64,000 bases of DNA from Planctomycetaceae bacterium (GCA_021732995.1 JAKFWA010000067.1:1-64000); one strand, 5' to 3'. Counted from the first letter of the stretch, positions 52,798-62,699 are shown. Notes: generated by a model from the letters alone, not told the origin. Made by a program: numbers and translations.

Positions 52798-54257
52798 ATC
52801 CACTTCACGAACAGAATCTGCTGACCAATCGCCGTGAGTTCTTCGGCCGTTCAGCCTGCGGGTTGGGGACTGTCGCGCTGGCGTCGTTGCTGGCGCGCGA
52901 TGGACTGGGAGCTGATGAACGGCCCGGACGCTTTGGAGGTTTGCCCGACGCACCGCACTTCGCGCCGCGCGCCAAGCATCTGATCTACCTGTTTCAAAAC
53001 GGGGCTCCGACACATGTTGACCTCTACGACTACAAGCCGCGTCTGAAGCAGATGCATGGCCAGCCGGTACCCGAAGAATACTTCGGCAGCAAGCGCTTCA
53101 GCACGATGACCGGCAATCCCAAGGGCAAGCTGATGCTGTCTGAGGTCGAGCCTTTTCGGCAGCACGGCCAGAGCGGCGCCTGGGTCAGCAACTTTCTGCC
53201 GCACATCGCTTCGGTCGCTGATGACCTGTGCTTTGTGAAGAGCCTGCATACGGAAGCCGTCAATCACGCGCCGGCGATTACGTTCTTTATGACCGGAGCA
53301 CAGATCCCCGGCCGTCCGACGCTGGGAGCCTGGTTGTCCTACGGTCTGGGTTGTGAAACCGATCAGTTGCCGTCGTTCGCGGTGATGACGTCCGTCAGCA
53401 AGGGCACTTCCTGCGGGCAGATCTTCTACGACTTCTATTGGGGAGCCGGGTTCCTGCCATCCAAATTTCAGGGAGTGAAGTTGAGGGGCAGCAGCGAACC
53501 AGTGCTGTATCTCAACAATCCTGATGGCATGAGTCGCGAGATGCGGCGTGGCTTGCTGGATGACATCGCGCGGTTGAATGAACTGAAACTGCAGGAGTTC
53601 GGTGACCCTGAGATCGCGACGCGCATCGCTCAGTACGAGATGGCTTACAAGATGCAGGCCAGCGTGCCGGAGCTCACCGACTTTTCCAATGAGACCGCTG
53701 CCACTTTGGAGATGTACGGTCCTGACGCGAAGCAGCCGGGCACGTTCGCCTACAACTGCCTGATGGCTCGGCGCCTGATCGAACGTGGCGTGCGTTGCGT
53801 CCAGGTCATGCACGCGGGCTGGGATCAGCACAACAGCGTCACGACGGAACTCTACAATCAATGCCGTGACACTGATCAACCATCGGCTGCGCTCGTGAGA
53901 GACCTCAAGCAACGCGGCCTACTGGATGACACGCTGGTCATCTGGGGCGGTGAGTTCGGACGGACGCCCTTCATTCAGGGCGACATCAACAACCGCCCGC
54001 GCTGGGGAAGAGATCATCATCCGTACGCCTTCACGTCATGGCTGGCGGGCGGCGGAGTCAAGCCGGGCATCAGCTACGGTGAATCGGATGATCTCGGCAT
54101 GAACGCCGTCAAAGACCCGGTGCATGTGCACGATTTTCAGGCGACGCTGCTGCATCAGATGGGCATCAATCACGAGAAGCTGACCTTCAAGTTTCAGGGC
54201 CGCTATTTCCGTCTGACGGACGTGCACGGCCGAGTCGTGCATGAAATCCTCGGTTAG
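52794..54257 (+). CDS. Tat-exported DUF1501 protein
   Basis: This is a 487-residue protein of the alkaline-phosphatase-like/sulfatase-like superfamily. The twin-arginine signal NRREFFGRSACGLGTVALAS is near the N-terminus. The body has KHLIYLFQNGAPTHVDLYDY (metal-site region), FFMTGAQIPGRPTLGAWLSY, CVQVMHAGWDQHNSV, and VIWGGEFGRTPFIQGD with GRDHHPYAF near the end, all standard in DUF1501. Family members are exported and often paired with DUF1549/DUF1553 cytochromes in planctomycetes. Its ATG overlaps the stop of a 57-codon frame, implying coupling. Repeat copy D follows 9 nt after the stop. Confidence 0.93.
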   Translation: MNPLHEQNLLTNRREFFGRSACGLGTVALASLLARDGLGADERPGRFGGLPDAPHFAPRAKHLIYLFQNGAPTHVDLYDYKPRLKQMHGQPVPEEYFGSKRFSTMTGNPKGKLMLSEVEPFRQHGQSGAWVSNFLPHIASVADDLCFVKSLHTEAVNHAPAITFFMTGAQIPGRPTLGAWLSYGLGCETDQLPSFAVMTSVSKGTSCGQIFYDFYWGAGFLPSKFQGVKLRGSSEPVLYLNNPDGMSREMRRGLLDDIARLNELKLQEFGDPEIATRIAQYEMAYKMQASVPELTDFSNETAATLEMYGPDAKQPGTFAYNCLMARRLIERGVRCVQVMHAGWDQHNSVTTELYNQCRDTDQPSAALVRDLKQRGLLDDTLVIWGGEFGRTPFIQGDINNRPRWGRDHHPYAFTSWLAGGGVKPGISYGESDDLGMNAVKDPVHVHDFQATLLHQMGINHEKLTFKFQGRYFRLTDVHGRVVHEILG

Positions 54258-54265
54258 TTGTGGCT

Positions 54266-54333
54266 GTAGGGCGGACAATCCTGTTCGCCGAATGGAGAGC
54301 CGCAGCGAAGACGGACAAGATTGTCCGTCCTGC
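54266..54333. repeat. dispersed palindromic repeat, copy D
   Basis: This is the longest copy. It starts GTAGGGCGGACAATCCTGTT and ends GACAAGATTGTCCGTCCTGC; the two ends are complementary over GTAGGGCGGACA / TGTCCGTCCTGC with mismatches. It begins 9 nt after the DUF1501 stop. Confidence 0.65.
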
Positions 54334-54424
54334 AAGTCCCTAGCCGTTGTGGTTGCCTCGGAACAGACAAGTCTCGACGATTCTGCTTCCTGCTCCGCTC
54401 CGAGATTCCCAGACGAGGTCCGTT

Positions 54425-55108
54425 GTGATTGAACTTCAAGGCGTCACGAAGACGCACACGCGTGGTCACACGGAAGTGCATGCGCTGCGGCAGGTGTCCG
54501 GCCAGATCGAGCGTGGTTCGTTCAATTTCATTGTGGGACCATCCGGCAGCGGCAAGAGCAGCCTGCTGTATCTGATCGGAGCACTCGACGAGCCGACCTC
54601 CGGCGACATCGTTGTTGATGGCCGCAGTCTCAAGGGCTTGTCACCTACGGAACGCGATGAATACCGCCGTAGCGAAGTCGGTTTCATCTTTCAGAGTTTC
54701 AATCTGCTGGCGAACCTGGATGCCGTCGACAACGTGCTGGTGCCCTTTCTACCACGCGGAGTTTCTGCCGAACTGCGTTCGCGGGCTGTCGATCTATTGA
54801 AGCAGGTCGGCCTGGGACATCGGCTGCAGCATCGACCGGCACATCTTTCCGGCGGCGAACAACAACGCATCGCGATTGCCCGCGCGCTGCTCAAGCGACC
54901 GAAGCTAGTTCTCGCCGATGAGCCGACTGGAGAACTCGACACCAAGACCGGCGCCGAAGTGTTCCAGTTGCTGCGTGACTTGTCCGCTCAAAACCAGGCA
55001 ACGGTGGTGGTGGTGACTCACGATCAAAGCCACTTCGCACCGACAGACCGCATCATCCGCATGCGCGACGGCCAGCTGATTACTGAATCCGCCTTGGAGA
55101 CTCGCTGA
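54425..55108 (+). CDS. LolD/MacB-type ABC transporter ATP-binding protein
   Basis: This 227-residue ATPase has Walker A GPSGSGKSS, the Q-loop in FIFQSFNLLANLDAVDNVLV, signature HLSGGEQQRIAIARAL, Walker B LVLADEPTGELD and the His switch VVTHD. Q-loop wording and size match the LolD/MacB lipoprotein/macrolide export branch. A GTG start at 54425 is supported by CGAGG upstream; a 26-codon longer frame from 54347 has no support. No cognate FtsX-like permease lies next to it in this window, so it is an orphan ATPase here. Confidence 0.93.
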   Translation: MIELQGVTKTHTRGHTEVHALRQVSGQIERGSFNFIVGPSGSGKSSLLYLIGALDEPTSGDIVVDGRSLKGLSPTERDEYRRSEVGFIFQSFNLLANLDAVDNVLVPFLPRGVSAELRSRAVDLLKQVGLGHRLQHRPAHLSGGEQQRIAIARALLKRPKLVLADEPTGELDTKTGAEVFQLLRDLSAQNQATVVVVTHDQSHFAPTDRIIRMRDGQLITESALETR

Positions 55109-55291
55109 TTGCTCCGCAATCAGAACGAACATCACCAACAGAAGCTCGTGAAGGACGCCAAGAAGTCGGCAAACAGCGGTCGTGAGGCAACAAACCCTCT
55201 TCGCTTTGAATTTGCTCTCGTCGGGTTGATAGTGCCGCAGCGCATTCGCGCATGCTGCGAAGAACGTAAAGACCTCTGAGGACACAAGCCC

Positions 55292-58200
55292 ATGTTGCGT
55301 CTTTGGCTTTCATTCTGGTTGGTTCTGTGTGCCGGCTTGGCCACGGCTCAAGATGACGATGACGAACTGATCCCCGGCCTCGTGGCGAAGTATTCGGCAG
55401 GCGGCAGGTCGATCGAACGCGTCGAACCCGACGTGTCAAAAACCTGGGACAGCGCGTCGCCGGATGAGCGACTTCCGAAAGGCCCGTTTGATGTCATCTG
55501 GACCGGCCAGTTGCTGATGCAGATGGAAGGTCTGCATCAGTGGCACGGGTTCATCCAGGGACAGGTCGAAATCGAGATCGATGGCCAATCGGTGTTGAAG
55601 GCTGAGTCAGCAACTCCCGCCTGGATTTCAGGCAAGCTTGCGGATGTCGGGCTGGGTCTGAAGCCTTTGAAGATTCGGTTCAGCAAGATCGCGGACCGCG
55701 CCGAACTGCACCTTTTCTGGACAGCAAGCAGCTTTCGGTTGGAGCCGCTGCCCGCGCAGTTCCTGTTTCACGAACAGTCGCGACGGGATCTCGATTTGAT
55801 CGAACGCGGCCGACTGCAGTTTGCGGCGTATCGCTGCGGACGTTGCCACGTGCGTGACGACGCTGACTCAGCACCGCCAGCTCCGTCGCTGAAGCATCTC
55901 AAACTGGATAAGCCCGCGCAGGAAGATTGGGCTGCGCGCCGATTGCTGGGACAAGTGTCGGGCAGCGCGATGCCGCAGATCATGTCATCGAACTCAGAAG
56001 CGAGTGAGGTTCTGAAGCTGGTCCAGCAGTCAGCAACGGCGGCCAAGCTGGACACGTTGCCGAAGCTCGACAAAAAACGCACCGATGAACTCGACCAGCA
56101 GGACGGCCTGACGCTGCTAAAGACCACCGGCTGCCTGGCTTGTCACGACATTCAAGGCAACCGGGAAGCAAAGCCTGGCAGCGGGCCCTCACTGCTGGGG
56201 GTTTCTGAGCGACATTCGCCCGAGTGGATTTACACGTGGCTGGGCGATCCTGCGCGGCTCAATCCGTCGCACCAGATGCCGATCTTCCGGTTGACGGATC
56301 AGGAACGGCGTCAACTGGTGCTGGGCGTGCTGACGCTGAAGGACGCGTCCAGAAAAGAGCCTGTCGAGACACCGAAGCCCGCTAAGAGCAGCGATGTTCA
56401 GGCGGTCCTGAAAGCAGGACGTTGTGCCGCATGTCACGAAATCCCCGGCGCGGCAGTGGTCGATCTGAAGGGCATTCCCTCGTTGAAGGGCGATATCAAC
56501 TGGGATAAATCGTGCCTCAACAGCAAGCGTTCGAGTGAGCATCAGCCGGTCTATGTCGAAGCAGACTCAGCAGCGGTTCGCGCGTATGTCGATTCTCAAC
56601 GAGGACCGCTGCATCACGTCAGCGAAGCCGAACGCGGACGCCGATTACTTACAAGCAAGGGTTGTCTGTCCTGCCATCCACGCGGGACCAGTTCCGGGAT
56701 TGCGGCTCTGGCAAAGGAGCTGGCCGCTCAGGATGTAAAACTCATTGCGCCGACTCTGGTGCCTCCCAATCTGACGGCCGTCGGCGACAAGCTGCTCGAC
56801 GCGGCCTTGATCGCATCGGTTTCGGGCGAGCAGCAGATCCGCAAGCCGTGGTTGAAGGTTCGTATGCCGAAGTTCAATCACAGCGATGCGGACAAAGCGG
56901 CGCTGCGCAGCTACTTCGTCAGTCATGACCGTATCCCCGTTGGTGGCCCCGATCAGGCCGGGCCGAAGTTGGCTGAAACGACGCCGACCGGGAATGTCAG
57001 CGACCAGGAACTGGTGCTCGGCCAGACGTTGATTGGCCCGCGCGGGCTGAGTTGCATTGCCTGCCATCAGGTCGGCACCTACGTCCCGAAGAATGTTGCC
57101 CTGGGCACACGCGGATCAGACCTGCTGGCGCTGCGGTCGCGGATGCGTGAGTCGTTCTTCTACCGCTGGGTGCATGCTCCGTTGCGCATCGTGCCCGGCA
57201 TGGAGATGCCGTCGTATTCGACTCGCGCGGCGAAGGGGATTTTGAATGGAGACATCAACGCTCAACTAAACCTGCTGTGGCGGTCGTTCAACGATGCGAG
57301 GTTTCAGGCTCCCACTGATCCCGGTTCCGTCGAGCAATACTTTGTGGTCAGTCCGAACGGTCCCGCCCGGATCGTGCGCGATGTGTTTACAAACCCCGAA
57401 GCCAACGGCGGCGGTACGGTCGCGCGGGCCTTCGTGGTGGGTCTTGGCAATCAACACAACGCGTTGTTTGATCTCGACACCCTGACGCTGCGAGCGTGGA
57501 CTTACGGAGACATGGGCCGGCAACGCACTGTCGGAAAGAGCTGGTACTGGGACCTTGCCGGTTCGAGCATCGTGTCTGGCTTCAGTCGCCAGTCGGACTA
57601 CTTGCTGGACCTCGCTGAACCCGGAGCCGGTGCAGCCTTCGGCCCTAAACGGGATCAAGGAACCGTCGGCAAACTGGTGTCGTATCGACCGTATGGACTG
57701 GGCGTTGAATTCGTCTTCGATCTCAACTTCGAAGTTGCGGGCAAGATGGTGACGGTGCGAGTCACCGAACAATCGCGCCCCGTCGAGCAAGCTGGCTCAC
57801 AGCAGTTGGGATGGGAGCGGAAGGTTTCTGCGGCAAACGTCCCTGATGGCTATGTGATGCTCATCGCCCGGCCCCAACTGACGGACAAACCGACGCTCGG
57901 CAAGCCTCAGATTGTTGTGGCCGACAATCCGGCTGCTGTCTGGAAACCACTGTCTGGTGATGAATCCAAAGCCGCGCGCGAGGTCACGCGGATGACCGTT
58001 CGCGATAGTCACGCCAGCATTCAATTGAATTATCTGGCGACGCTCAGCACTCACGATCTGCCCGTGACCTTGCCGCCGCCACCTGCTCCTCCGGGCATTG
58101 CCAGAATTGAATCCACTCCCGGCTTTGAAGGCATTCAGTTGCCGTTACCCACGTCGATCATGCCGACCGCGATGACGTTCCTCAGCGACGGCACGCTGGC

Positions 58201-59440
58201 GTTCGTGTCACTGAAGGGGCACGTCTATCTGGCAAAGGACACGAATGGTGATGGAGTTGAAGATGCTCTGACACTCGTCGAAGAAGGGCTCGCTGCGCCG
58301 TACGGCATCATTCAGGACGGCGACAGTTTGCTGGTCTCTCATAAGCCTGAAGTGCTAAGGCTGCGCGATACCAATGGCGATGGCCGGACTGATGAACGAT
58401 CAGTCTTCGCGACGGGCTGGGGCTTTAACGACAACTATCACGACTGGACGCACGGCATCGCGCGCGATTCCAACGGCAACCTGTTTGTCGGGTTGGGCAG
58501 CGACTACTCGCAACCCGGTCGTCCGGCCGAAGTCAGTCGCTGGCGCGGCAAGGTGTTGAAGATTTCGCCAGCGGGTCAGATCACTCCGTTCGCACATTCG
58601 CTGCGCTATCCGACCGGGCTGGCAATTGATTCTCGAGACCGAGTCTTCGCGACCGACAATCAGGGCGAACAGAACTGCTTCAATGAATTGAATCACTTGA
58701 TTGAGAGCGAACACTACGGCGTGCCGAGTCTGCACGAACGCGGTAAGGCTCCAGTCGGTCTGCCGCCTGCGATTCAGATTCCTCACCCCAAGACGCGCAG
58801 CGTGAACGGCATTGCGTTCCTGCCGGAATCTTTTGCAGTGCCCTCGCTGGCCGGGCATCTCATTGGCTGTGAATACGATTCGAAGTATTTGGTGCGCTGC
58901 ACGTTGCAAGAGGTGGACGGTCAACTCCAAGGCGCTGAGTTCGACTTCTCGATCCCCGGCTTTGAGAAGCTCGAAGCCAACTTTCAAGGCCCGCTGAGTA
59001 TCGCCATCAGCCCGCGCGGTGAGATCTACATCGGCAGCATTCACGACAGCGGCTGGCTCGGCGGCTTGAACGTCGGCAGCATCGTCAAGCTGCGTCCCAC
59101 AGGCCAGATGCCCAACGGCCTCCGCGACATCAAGGCGACGGCCGACGGTTTCGAATTGCACTTCTTCCACCCCGTCGAGGCAGCCGCAGCCGTCACAGCA
59201 TCCAACTATGCCATCTCAGGCTACCAGCGAGTCTGGCAGGGAACCTACGCCACCGCGGATTCCGGTCGGCACTCTGTAAGCGTCACCTCGGCGAAACTCG
59301 TCGACCCACGAAGGGTGGGGCTGCAACTGGATCGCCTGAAGTCGGGCTTCGTCTACGAAGTCAGCGTCACTGGCCTGGCCGGCCGCGAGCCATTCTTCCC
59401 CAGCACCGGTCATTACACCCTGCATCGCATTCCGCAGTGA
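55292..59440 (+). CDS. PVC-type pentahaem cytochrome with beta-propeller
   Basis: This 1382-residue secreted protein starts with a signal peptide (WLSFWLVLCAGLATAQ). Residues ~25-150 resemble a PA14-like beta domain (IPGLVAKYSAGGRSIERVEP). Five CxxCH haem sites follow at residues 182, 281, 378, 458 and 588 (CGRCH, CLACH, CAACH, CLSCH, CIACH). The C-terminal half is a PVC-type glucose/sorbosone-dehydrogenase-like propeller with LAKDTNGDGVEDALTLVEEG and a second TNGDGRTDE calcium-like motif. It ends with an Ig-like segment. Such proteins are periplasmic electron carriers fused to sugar-dehydrogenase-like domains in Planctomycetota and relatives. Five haem sites in one chain is more than the one or two usual in this family, as far as I know. 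Confidence 0.88.
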   Translation: MLRLWLSFWLVLCAGLATAQDDDDELIPGLVAKYSAGGRSIERVEPDVSKTWDSASPDERLPKGPFDVIWTGQLLMQMEGLHQWHGFIQGQVEIEIDGQSVLKAESATPAWISGKLADVGLGLKPLKIRFSKIADRAELHLFWTASSFRLEPLPAQFLFHEQSRRDLDLIERGRLQFAAYRCGRCHVRDDADSAPPAPSLKHLKLDKPAQEDWAARRLLGQVSGSAMPQIMSSNSEASEVLKLVQQSATAAKLDTLPKLDKKRTDELDQQDGLTLLKTTGCLACHDIQGNREAKPGSGPSLLGVSERHSPEWIYTWLGDPARLNPSHQMPIFRLTDQERRQLVLGVLTLKDASRKEPVETPKPAKSSDVQAVLKAGRCAACHEIPGAAVVDLKGIPSLKGDINWDKSCLNSKRSSEHQPVYVEADSAAVRAYVDSQRGPLHHVSEAERGRRLLTSKGCLSCHPRGTSSGIAALAKELAAQDVKLIAPTLVPPNLTAVGDKLLDAALIASVSGEQQIRKPWLKVRMPKFNHSDADKAALRSYFVSHDRIPVGGPDQAGPKLAETTPTGNVSDQELVLGQTLIGPRGLSCIACHQVGTYVPKNVALGTRGSDLLALRSRMRESFFYRWVHAPLRIVPGMEMPSYSTRAAKGILNGDINAQLNLLWRSFNDARFQAPTDPGSVEQYFVVSPNGPARIVRDVFTNPEANGGGTVARAFVVGLGNQHNALFDLDTLTLRAWTYGDMGRQRTVGKSWYWDLAGSSIVSGFSRQSDYLLDLAEPGAGAAFGPKRDQGTVGKLVSYRPYGLGVEFVFDLNFEVAGKMVTVRVTEQSRPVEQAGSQQLGWERKVSAANVPDGYVMLIARPQLTDKPTLGKPQIVVADNPAAVWKPLSGDESKAAREVTRMTVRDSHASIQLNYLATLSTHDLPVTLPPPPAPPGIARIESTPGFEGIQLPLPTSIMPTAMTFLSDGTLAFVSLKGHVYLAKDTNGDGVEDALTLVEEGLAAPYGIIQDGDSLLVSHKPEVLRLRDTNGDGRTDERSVFATGWGFNDNYHDWTHGIARDSNGNLFVGLGSDYSQPGRPAEVSRWRGKVLKISPAGQITPFAHSLRYPTGLAIDSRDRVFATDNQGEQNCFNELNHLIESEHYGVPSLHERGKAPVGLPPAIQIPHPKTRSVNGIAFLPESFAVPSLAGHLIGCEYDSKYLVRCTLQEVDGQLQGAEFDFSIPGFEKLEANFQGPLSIAISPRGEIYIGSIHDSGWLGGLNVGSIVKLRPTGQMPNGLRDIKATADGFELHFFHPVEAAAAVTASNYAISGYQRVWQGTYATADSGRHSVSVTSAKLVDPRRVGLQLDRLKSGFVYEVSVTGLAGREPFFPSTGHYTLHRIPQ

Positions 59441-59512
59441 GCGGGGGGAGCACGAGGCGCCAGCACGAATCTCGTGTTGCCAATAAGTGTGGATCGATCG
59501 CGAAGGATCTGA

Positions 59513-59908
59513 ATGAAGTCCAAACCCACAGCGCCTGCGACCATCGACGACTACATTGCCGGTTGTCGTGTCGAGGTACGGCCAGTTCTGGAGAAGGTGC
59601 GGGCCACCATTCGAAAAGCGGCACCGGCTGCCGAGGAGACGATCAATTATCAGATCCCAGCTTTCACTCTGAACGGCGGGAACCTCGTTTACTTCGCGGC
59701 GTGGAAAAGTCACATCGGCTTCTATCCGCCTGTGAGTGACGCGGCCTTGAAGCCGGATGTCGTTGCGTACGAAGGCGAGAAAGGCAATCTCAAGTTCCCG
59801 CTCGATGAACCGATTCCGTATGCGCTCATCACGAAGATCGTAAAGTCGCGGGTCAAAGAGGCGGCTCGGCAGCAGGCTGCCAAAAAGTCGCGCAGCAAAT
59901 CCAGATAG
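59513..59908 (+). CDS. DUF1801 family protein
   Basis: This 131-residue protein matches DUF1801 (YdhG-like). Diagnostic segments are TIDDYIAGCRVEVRPVLEKV at the start, AAPAAEETINYQIPAFTLNG in the middle and LVYFAAWKSHIGFYP. The C-terminus is lysine-rich and basic (AAKKSRSKSR). The function is unknown; the fold is small alpha/beta. GAAGGA precedes the ATG. It lies 72 nt downstream of the cytochrome gene and may be cotranscribed with it. Confidence 0.92.
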   Translation: MKSKPTAPATIDDYIAGCRVEVRPVLEKVRATIRKAAPAAEETINYQIPAFTLNGGNLVYFAAWKSHIGFYPPVSDAALKPDVVAYEGEKGNLKFPLDEPIPYALITKIVKSRVKEAARQQAAKKSRSKSR

Positions 59909-59987
59909 CCGGGATCAAGTGCGGCAAGCAGCGACGTGAACTGCTCTGCAGCACTCGCGGGAATGAGTTGCCGACGTACAATCGGTT

Positions 59988-62006
59988 ATGCACCCACATT
60001 CATCGGAATCGCCCGCCAGCAGAACGCCATCGCCCGCATCATCGCCAAACGGCCCCGAACCACAGGCCAGCCGTTTGCGGTTCGACCGCTATCGGTTGAA
60101 GCTCAAACGCAACGAGCTTCCCAAAGGCAGCATTCATTCAACCGGTGAAACGCGCAGCGCGAAAGATCGCGTGCGGTCGTCGATGCAGTTGGTCAGGCAG
60201 TTCCTGATGCTGCTGGATCCATTCCGCTCTCAGATCATCTGGGTACTTATCTCAGTCACCGTGTCGACATTGATCGGGCTTTTGCCACCGGCGGGCACCA
60301 AGTTCATCGTGGACTATGGACTGGGCAGCGAGAAACTGCCGTCAAGTGCGCTGGAAGTTCTGCCGTCGCTGGCTGATCCCCGTCAACTGCTGCTCTTCAC
60401 GGTACTGGCAGTCTCGGTGGTGTCGCTGTTGAAGATCGCGGTGCACGTGTGGGGGCGCTGGTACGCCACCAAGATCACTAAGCAGATTCAACTGGATCTG
60501 CGACGTCGCGTCTTCGAGCACGCCGTCCGGTTGCCCCTGCATCGAGTGCAAGCACTGCGCTCAGGTGGCGTCGCCTCCATCTTGCGAGAAGACGGCGGCA
60601 GCGTCGGCGAACTGGTCTTCGGCATGCTGTTCAATCCGTGGCGAGCGGTCATCCAACTGATCGGCAGTCTCGCCATTCTGGCCTGGGTCGACTGGAAGCT
60701 CCTGCTCGGCGGCATCGTGCTGCTGCCAACCGTGTATTTTACTCACCGCGCGTGGATCAACGGGATCAGGCCGCAGTTTCGAGCCATTCGCAAGCAGCGT
60801 GAGTTGATTGATGCATCAGCGACGGAAGCCTTCGCTGGCATGCGAATCGTGCGGGCCTTCAGCCGCCAGAAACGCGAAGCCGCTCGCTTCACCACTGAAA
60901 ACAACCTGATGGCCCGGCAGGAACTGTATGCGTGGTGCTGGATGCGCGTCATCGAAATGGTCTGGGAAGCGTTGATCCCGATTGCGACGGCGGGCCTGCT
61001 GTTCTACGGCGGTTCGCGCGTGCTGGACGGGCACATGACCGTCGGCGACTTGATGATGTTCCTGGTCTATCTCGTCATGCTGCTGGAGCCGCTGGCGGTG
61101 CTCGCTCAAAGCGCGACGCAGTTCCAGAACAGCCTCAGCGGACTGGATCGCGTGCTGGATCTGCTGGAAGAGTCCCGCGAGATGCCATCAACGGCGACAT
61201 CGCTCTACATCGACCGTCACGCGGTTTCCGGAAACGTCGCGTTCGAAGACGTGTCCTTCACTTATCCCGGCACCAGCCAGCCGGCACTCAGTGACGTCAA
61301 TCTGAAAATCTCAGCCGGGCAAACCGTCGCGCTTGTCGGGCCGAGCGGCGCGGGCAAGACGACGCTCAGCAACCTCGTGGCGCGATTCTATGACCCAACG
61401 TCGGGGCGAGTGACTTTGGATGGTCGCGACCTGCGCGACTACGACGTGGAATCCTTCCGTTCGCTACTGGGAGTCGTCGAGCAGGATGTCTTCCTCTTCG
61501 ATGGGACCATTGCCCAGAACATCGGCTACGCGCGACGTGAGGCCACCGAAGCCGAGATTCGAGCCGCCGCTGAAGCCGCGAATGCAACTGAGTTCATCGA
61601 CCGCATGACCGAGGGCTTGGAGACCATCATCGGAGAACGCGGTGTGCGGCTGAGCGGCGGTCAGCGTCAGCGGCTGGCGATCGCTCGAGCGATTCTCGCC
61701 GACCCGAAGCTGCTGATTCTGGATGAGGCCACAAGCAATCTCGACACCGACAGCGAACGGCTCATTCAGCAGAGCTTGTCAAAACTGATGCGTGGCCGCA
61801 CCAGCTTCGTGATTGCCCATCGCCTGAGCACCATCGCGAACGCCGACCTGATCGTGGTTGTGGAGCACGGTCGCGTCAGCCAGACCGGAACTCACGCGGA
61901 ACTGATGGCCGAAGGCGGCAAGTATCGAGCGATGGTTGAGCAACAAATCCAGATGACGCTCGGAGGCGCGATCCCGGCGCGGTCTCAGGACCAACAACTC
62001 ACGTAA
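59988..62006 (+). CDS. MsbA-like ABC exporter (TM domain fused to ATPase)
   Basis: This 672-residue ABC half-exporter has six membrane segments (from IIWVLISVTVSTLIGLLPPA). The ATPase shows Walker A GPSGAGKTT, signature RLSGGQRQRLAIARA, Walker B LLILDEATSNLD and the H-loop IAHRLSTI. It is likely a homodimeric lipid or drug flippase. A ~65-residue N-terminal extension (with FDRYRLKLKRNELPKGSIHS) precedes the TM domain; if it is not translated, an ATG at 60183 would start near the first membrane helix. No clear ribosome-binding site was found for 59988. Confidence 0.92.
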   Translation: MHPHSSESPASRTPSPASSPNGPEPQASRLRFDRYRLKLKRNELPKGSIHSTGETRSAKDRVRSSMQLVRQFLMLLDPFRSQIIWVLISVTVSTLIGLLPPAGTKFIVDYGLGSEKLPSSALEVLPSLADPRQLLLFTVLAVSVVSLLKIAVHVWGRWYATKITKQIQLDLRRRVFEHAVRLPLHRVQALRSGGVASILREDGGSVGELVFGMLFNPWRAVIQLIGSLAILAWVDWKLLLGGIVLLPTVYFTHRAWINGIRPQFRAIRKQRELIDASATEAFAGMRIVRAFSRQKREAARFTTENNLMARQELYAWCWMRVIEMVWEALIPIATAGLLFYGGSRVLDGHMTVGDLMMFLVYLVMLLEPLAVLAQSATQFQNSLSGLDRVLDLLEESREMPSTATSLYIDRHAVSGNVAFEDVSFTYPGTSQPALSDVNLKISAGQTVALVGPSGAGKTTLSNLVARFYDPTSGRVTLDGRDLRDYDVESFRSLLGVVEQDVFLFDGTIAQNIGYARREATEAEIRAAAEAANATEFIDRMTEGLETIIGERGVRLSGGQRQRLAIARAILADPKLLILDEATSNLDTDSERLIQQSLSKLMRGRTSFVIAHRLSTIANADLIVVVEHGRVSQTGTHAELMAEGGKYRAMVEQQIQMTLGGAIPARSQDQQLT

Positions 62007-62094
62007 ACCTGCTTCGCGTCCGTTGCGAGCTTCTGTTTCAATCCGCAAATCGCTCGTGGTCCCAGCGTTCGCCGTTCAGCAGAGAGAGCAGTTT

Positions 62095-62598
62095 ATGCGA
62101 CAGTATACGATCAAAGGGCGTGTGGTTTCCGTGGGCCGTGACTACGACGTGCTGGATGAAGAAGAGCAGGTGATCTACGTGATCGACGGCAAGGTGCGAT
62201 TCGCGCGGACGTTCTCGATCAAGGACAACTCCGGAACAGTTTTGCTCAACGCCCGTGAAAAACTGTTGTCGCTGGATACGTACTACACGATCGACCGTGA
62301 CGGTGAGACCATTGCCACCGTGAAACGAACCGGGGACCCGACTTCCGTCACTCCTAAATTCGAAGTGGACATTCCCAGCCAAACGTCTCTCAAGGCCAGC
62401 GGCAGTTTCCTTCACAGTGGAGTCAACATCAGCAACGGAGAAGGTTTGGTGGGAACCGTCACTCGAACCACCGGCACGGTGCTCCGCGAGATGTTCCCCG
62501 TCAGCATTGCTGATACCCAGGATCAGCCGCTGTTGCTGGCGATTGCCATGTGCATCATCGAAATCACACCGGGACGGGGTGAGGCCCCCTCAGCATAA
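62095..62598 (+). CDS. LURP-one-related (LOR) / scramblase-like protein
   Basis: This is a 167-residue beta-rich cytoplasmic protein. The order YTIKGRVVSVGRDYDVLDEE, YVIDGKVRFARTFSIKD, LLNAREKLLSLDTYYTIDRD and the C-terminal hydrophobic helix (DQPLLLAIAMCIIEI) match the LURP-one-related/Tubby-like beta-barrel fold. The bacterial family role is unknown. The ATG at 62095 with AGAGAGAGC upstream is chosen over an upstream frame start at 62023 because the family begins at MRQYTIKGR. It follows the ABC exporter by 88 nt. Confidence 0.85.
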   Translation: MRQYTIKGRVVSVGRDYDVLDEEEQVIYVIDGKVRFARTFSIKDNSGTVLLNAREKLLSLDTYYTIDRDGETIATVKRTGDPTSVTPKFEVDIPSQTSLKASGSFLHSGVNISNGEGLVGTVTRTTGTVLREMFPVSIADTQDQPLLLAIAMCIIEITPGRGEAPSA

Positions 62599-62699
62599 CT
62601 GCCAGTATTAATGCCAGCCCTTCACGGCCATTGATCCAACTAAACGCAACCGCCTCGACACCGGCAATCTCGCGTCGCCAAGTGCGATGAGTCCTTTCG

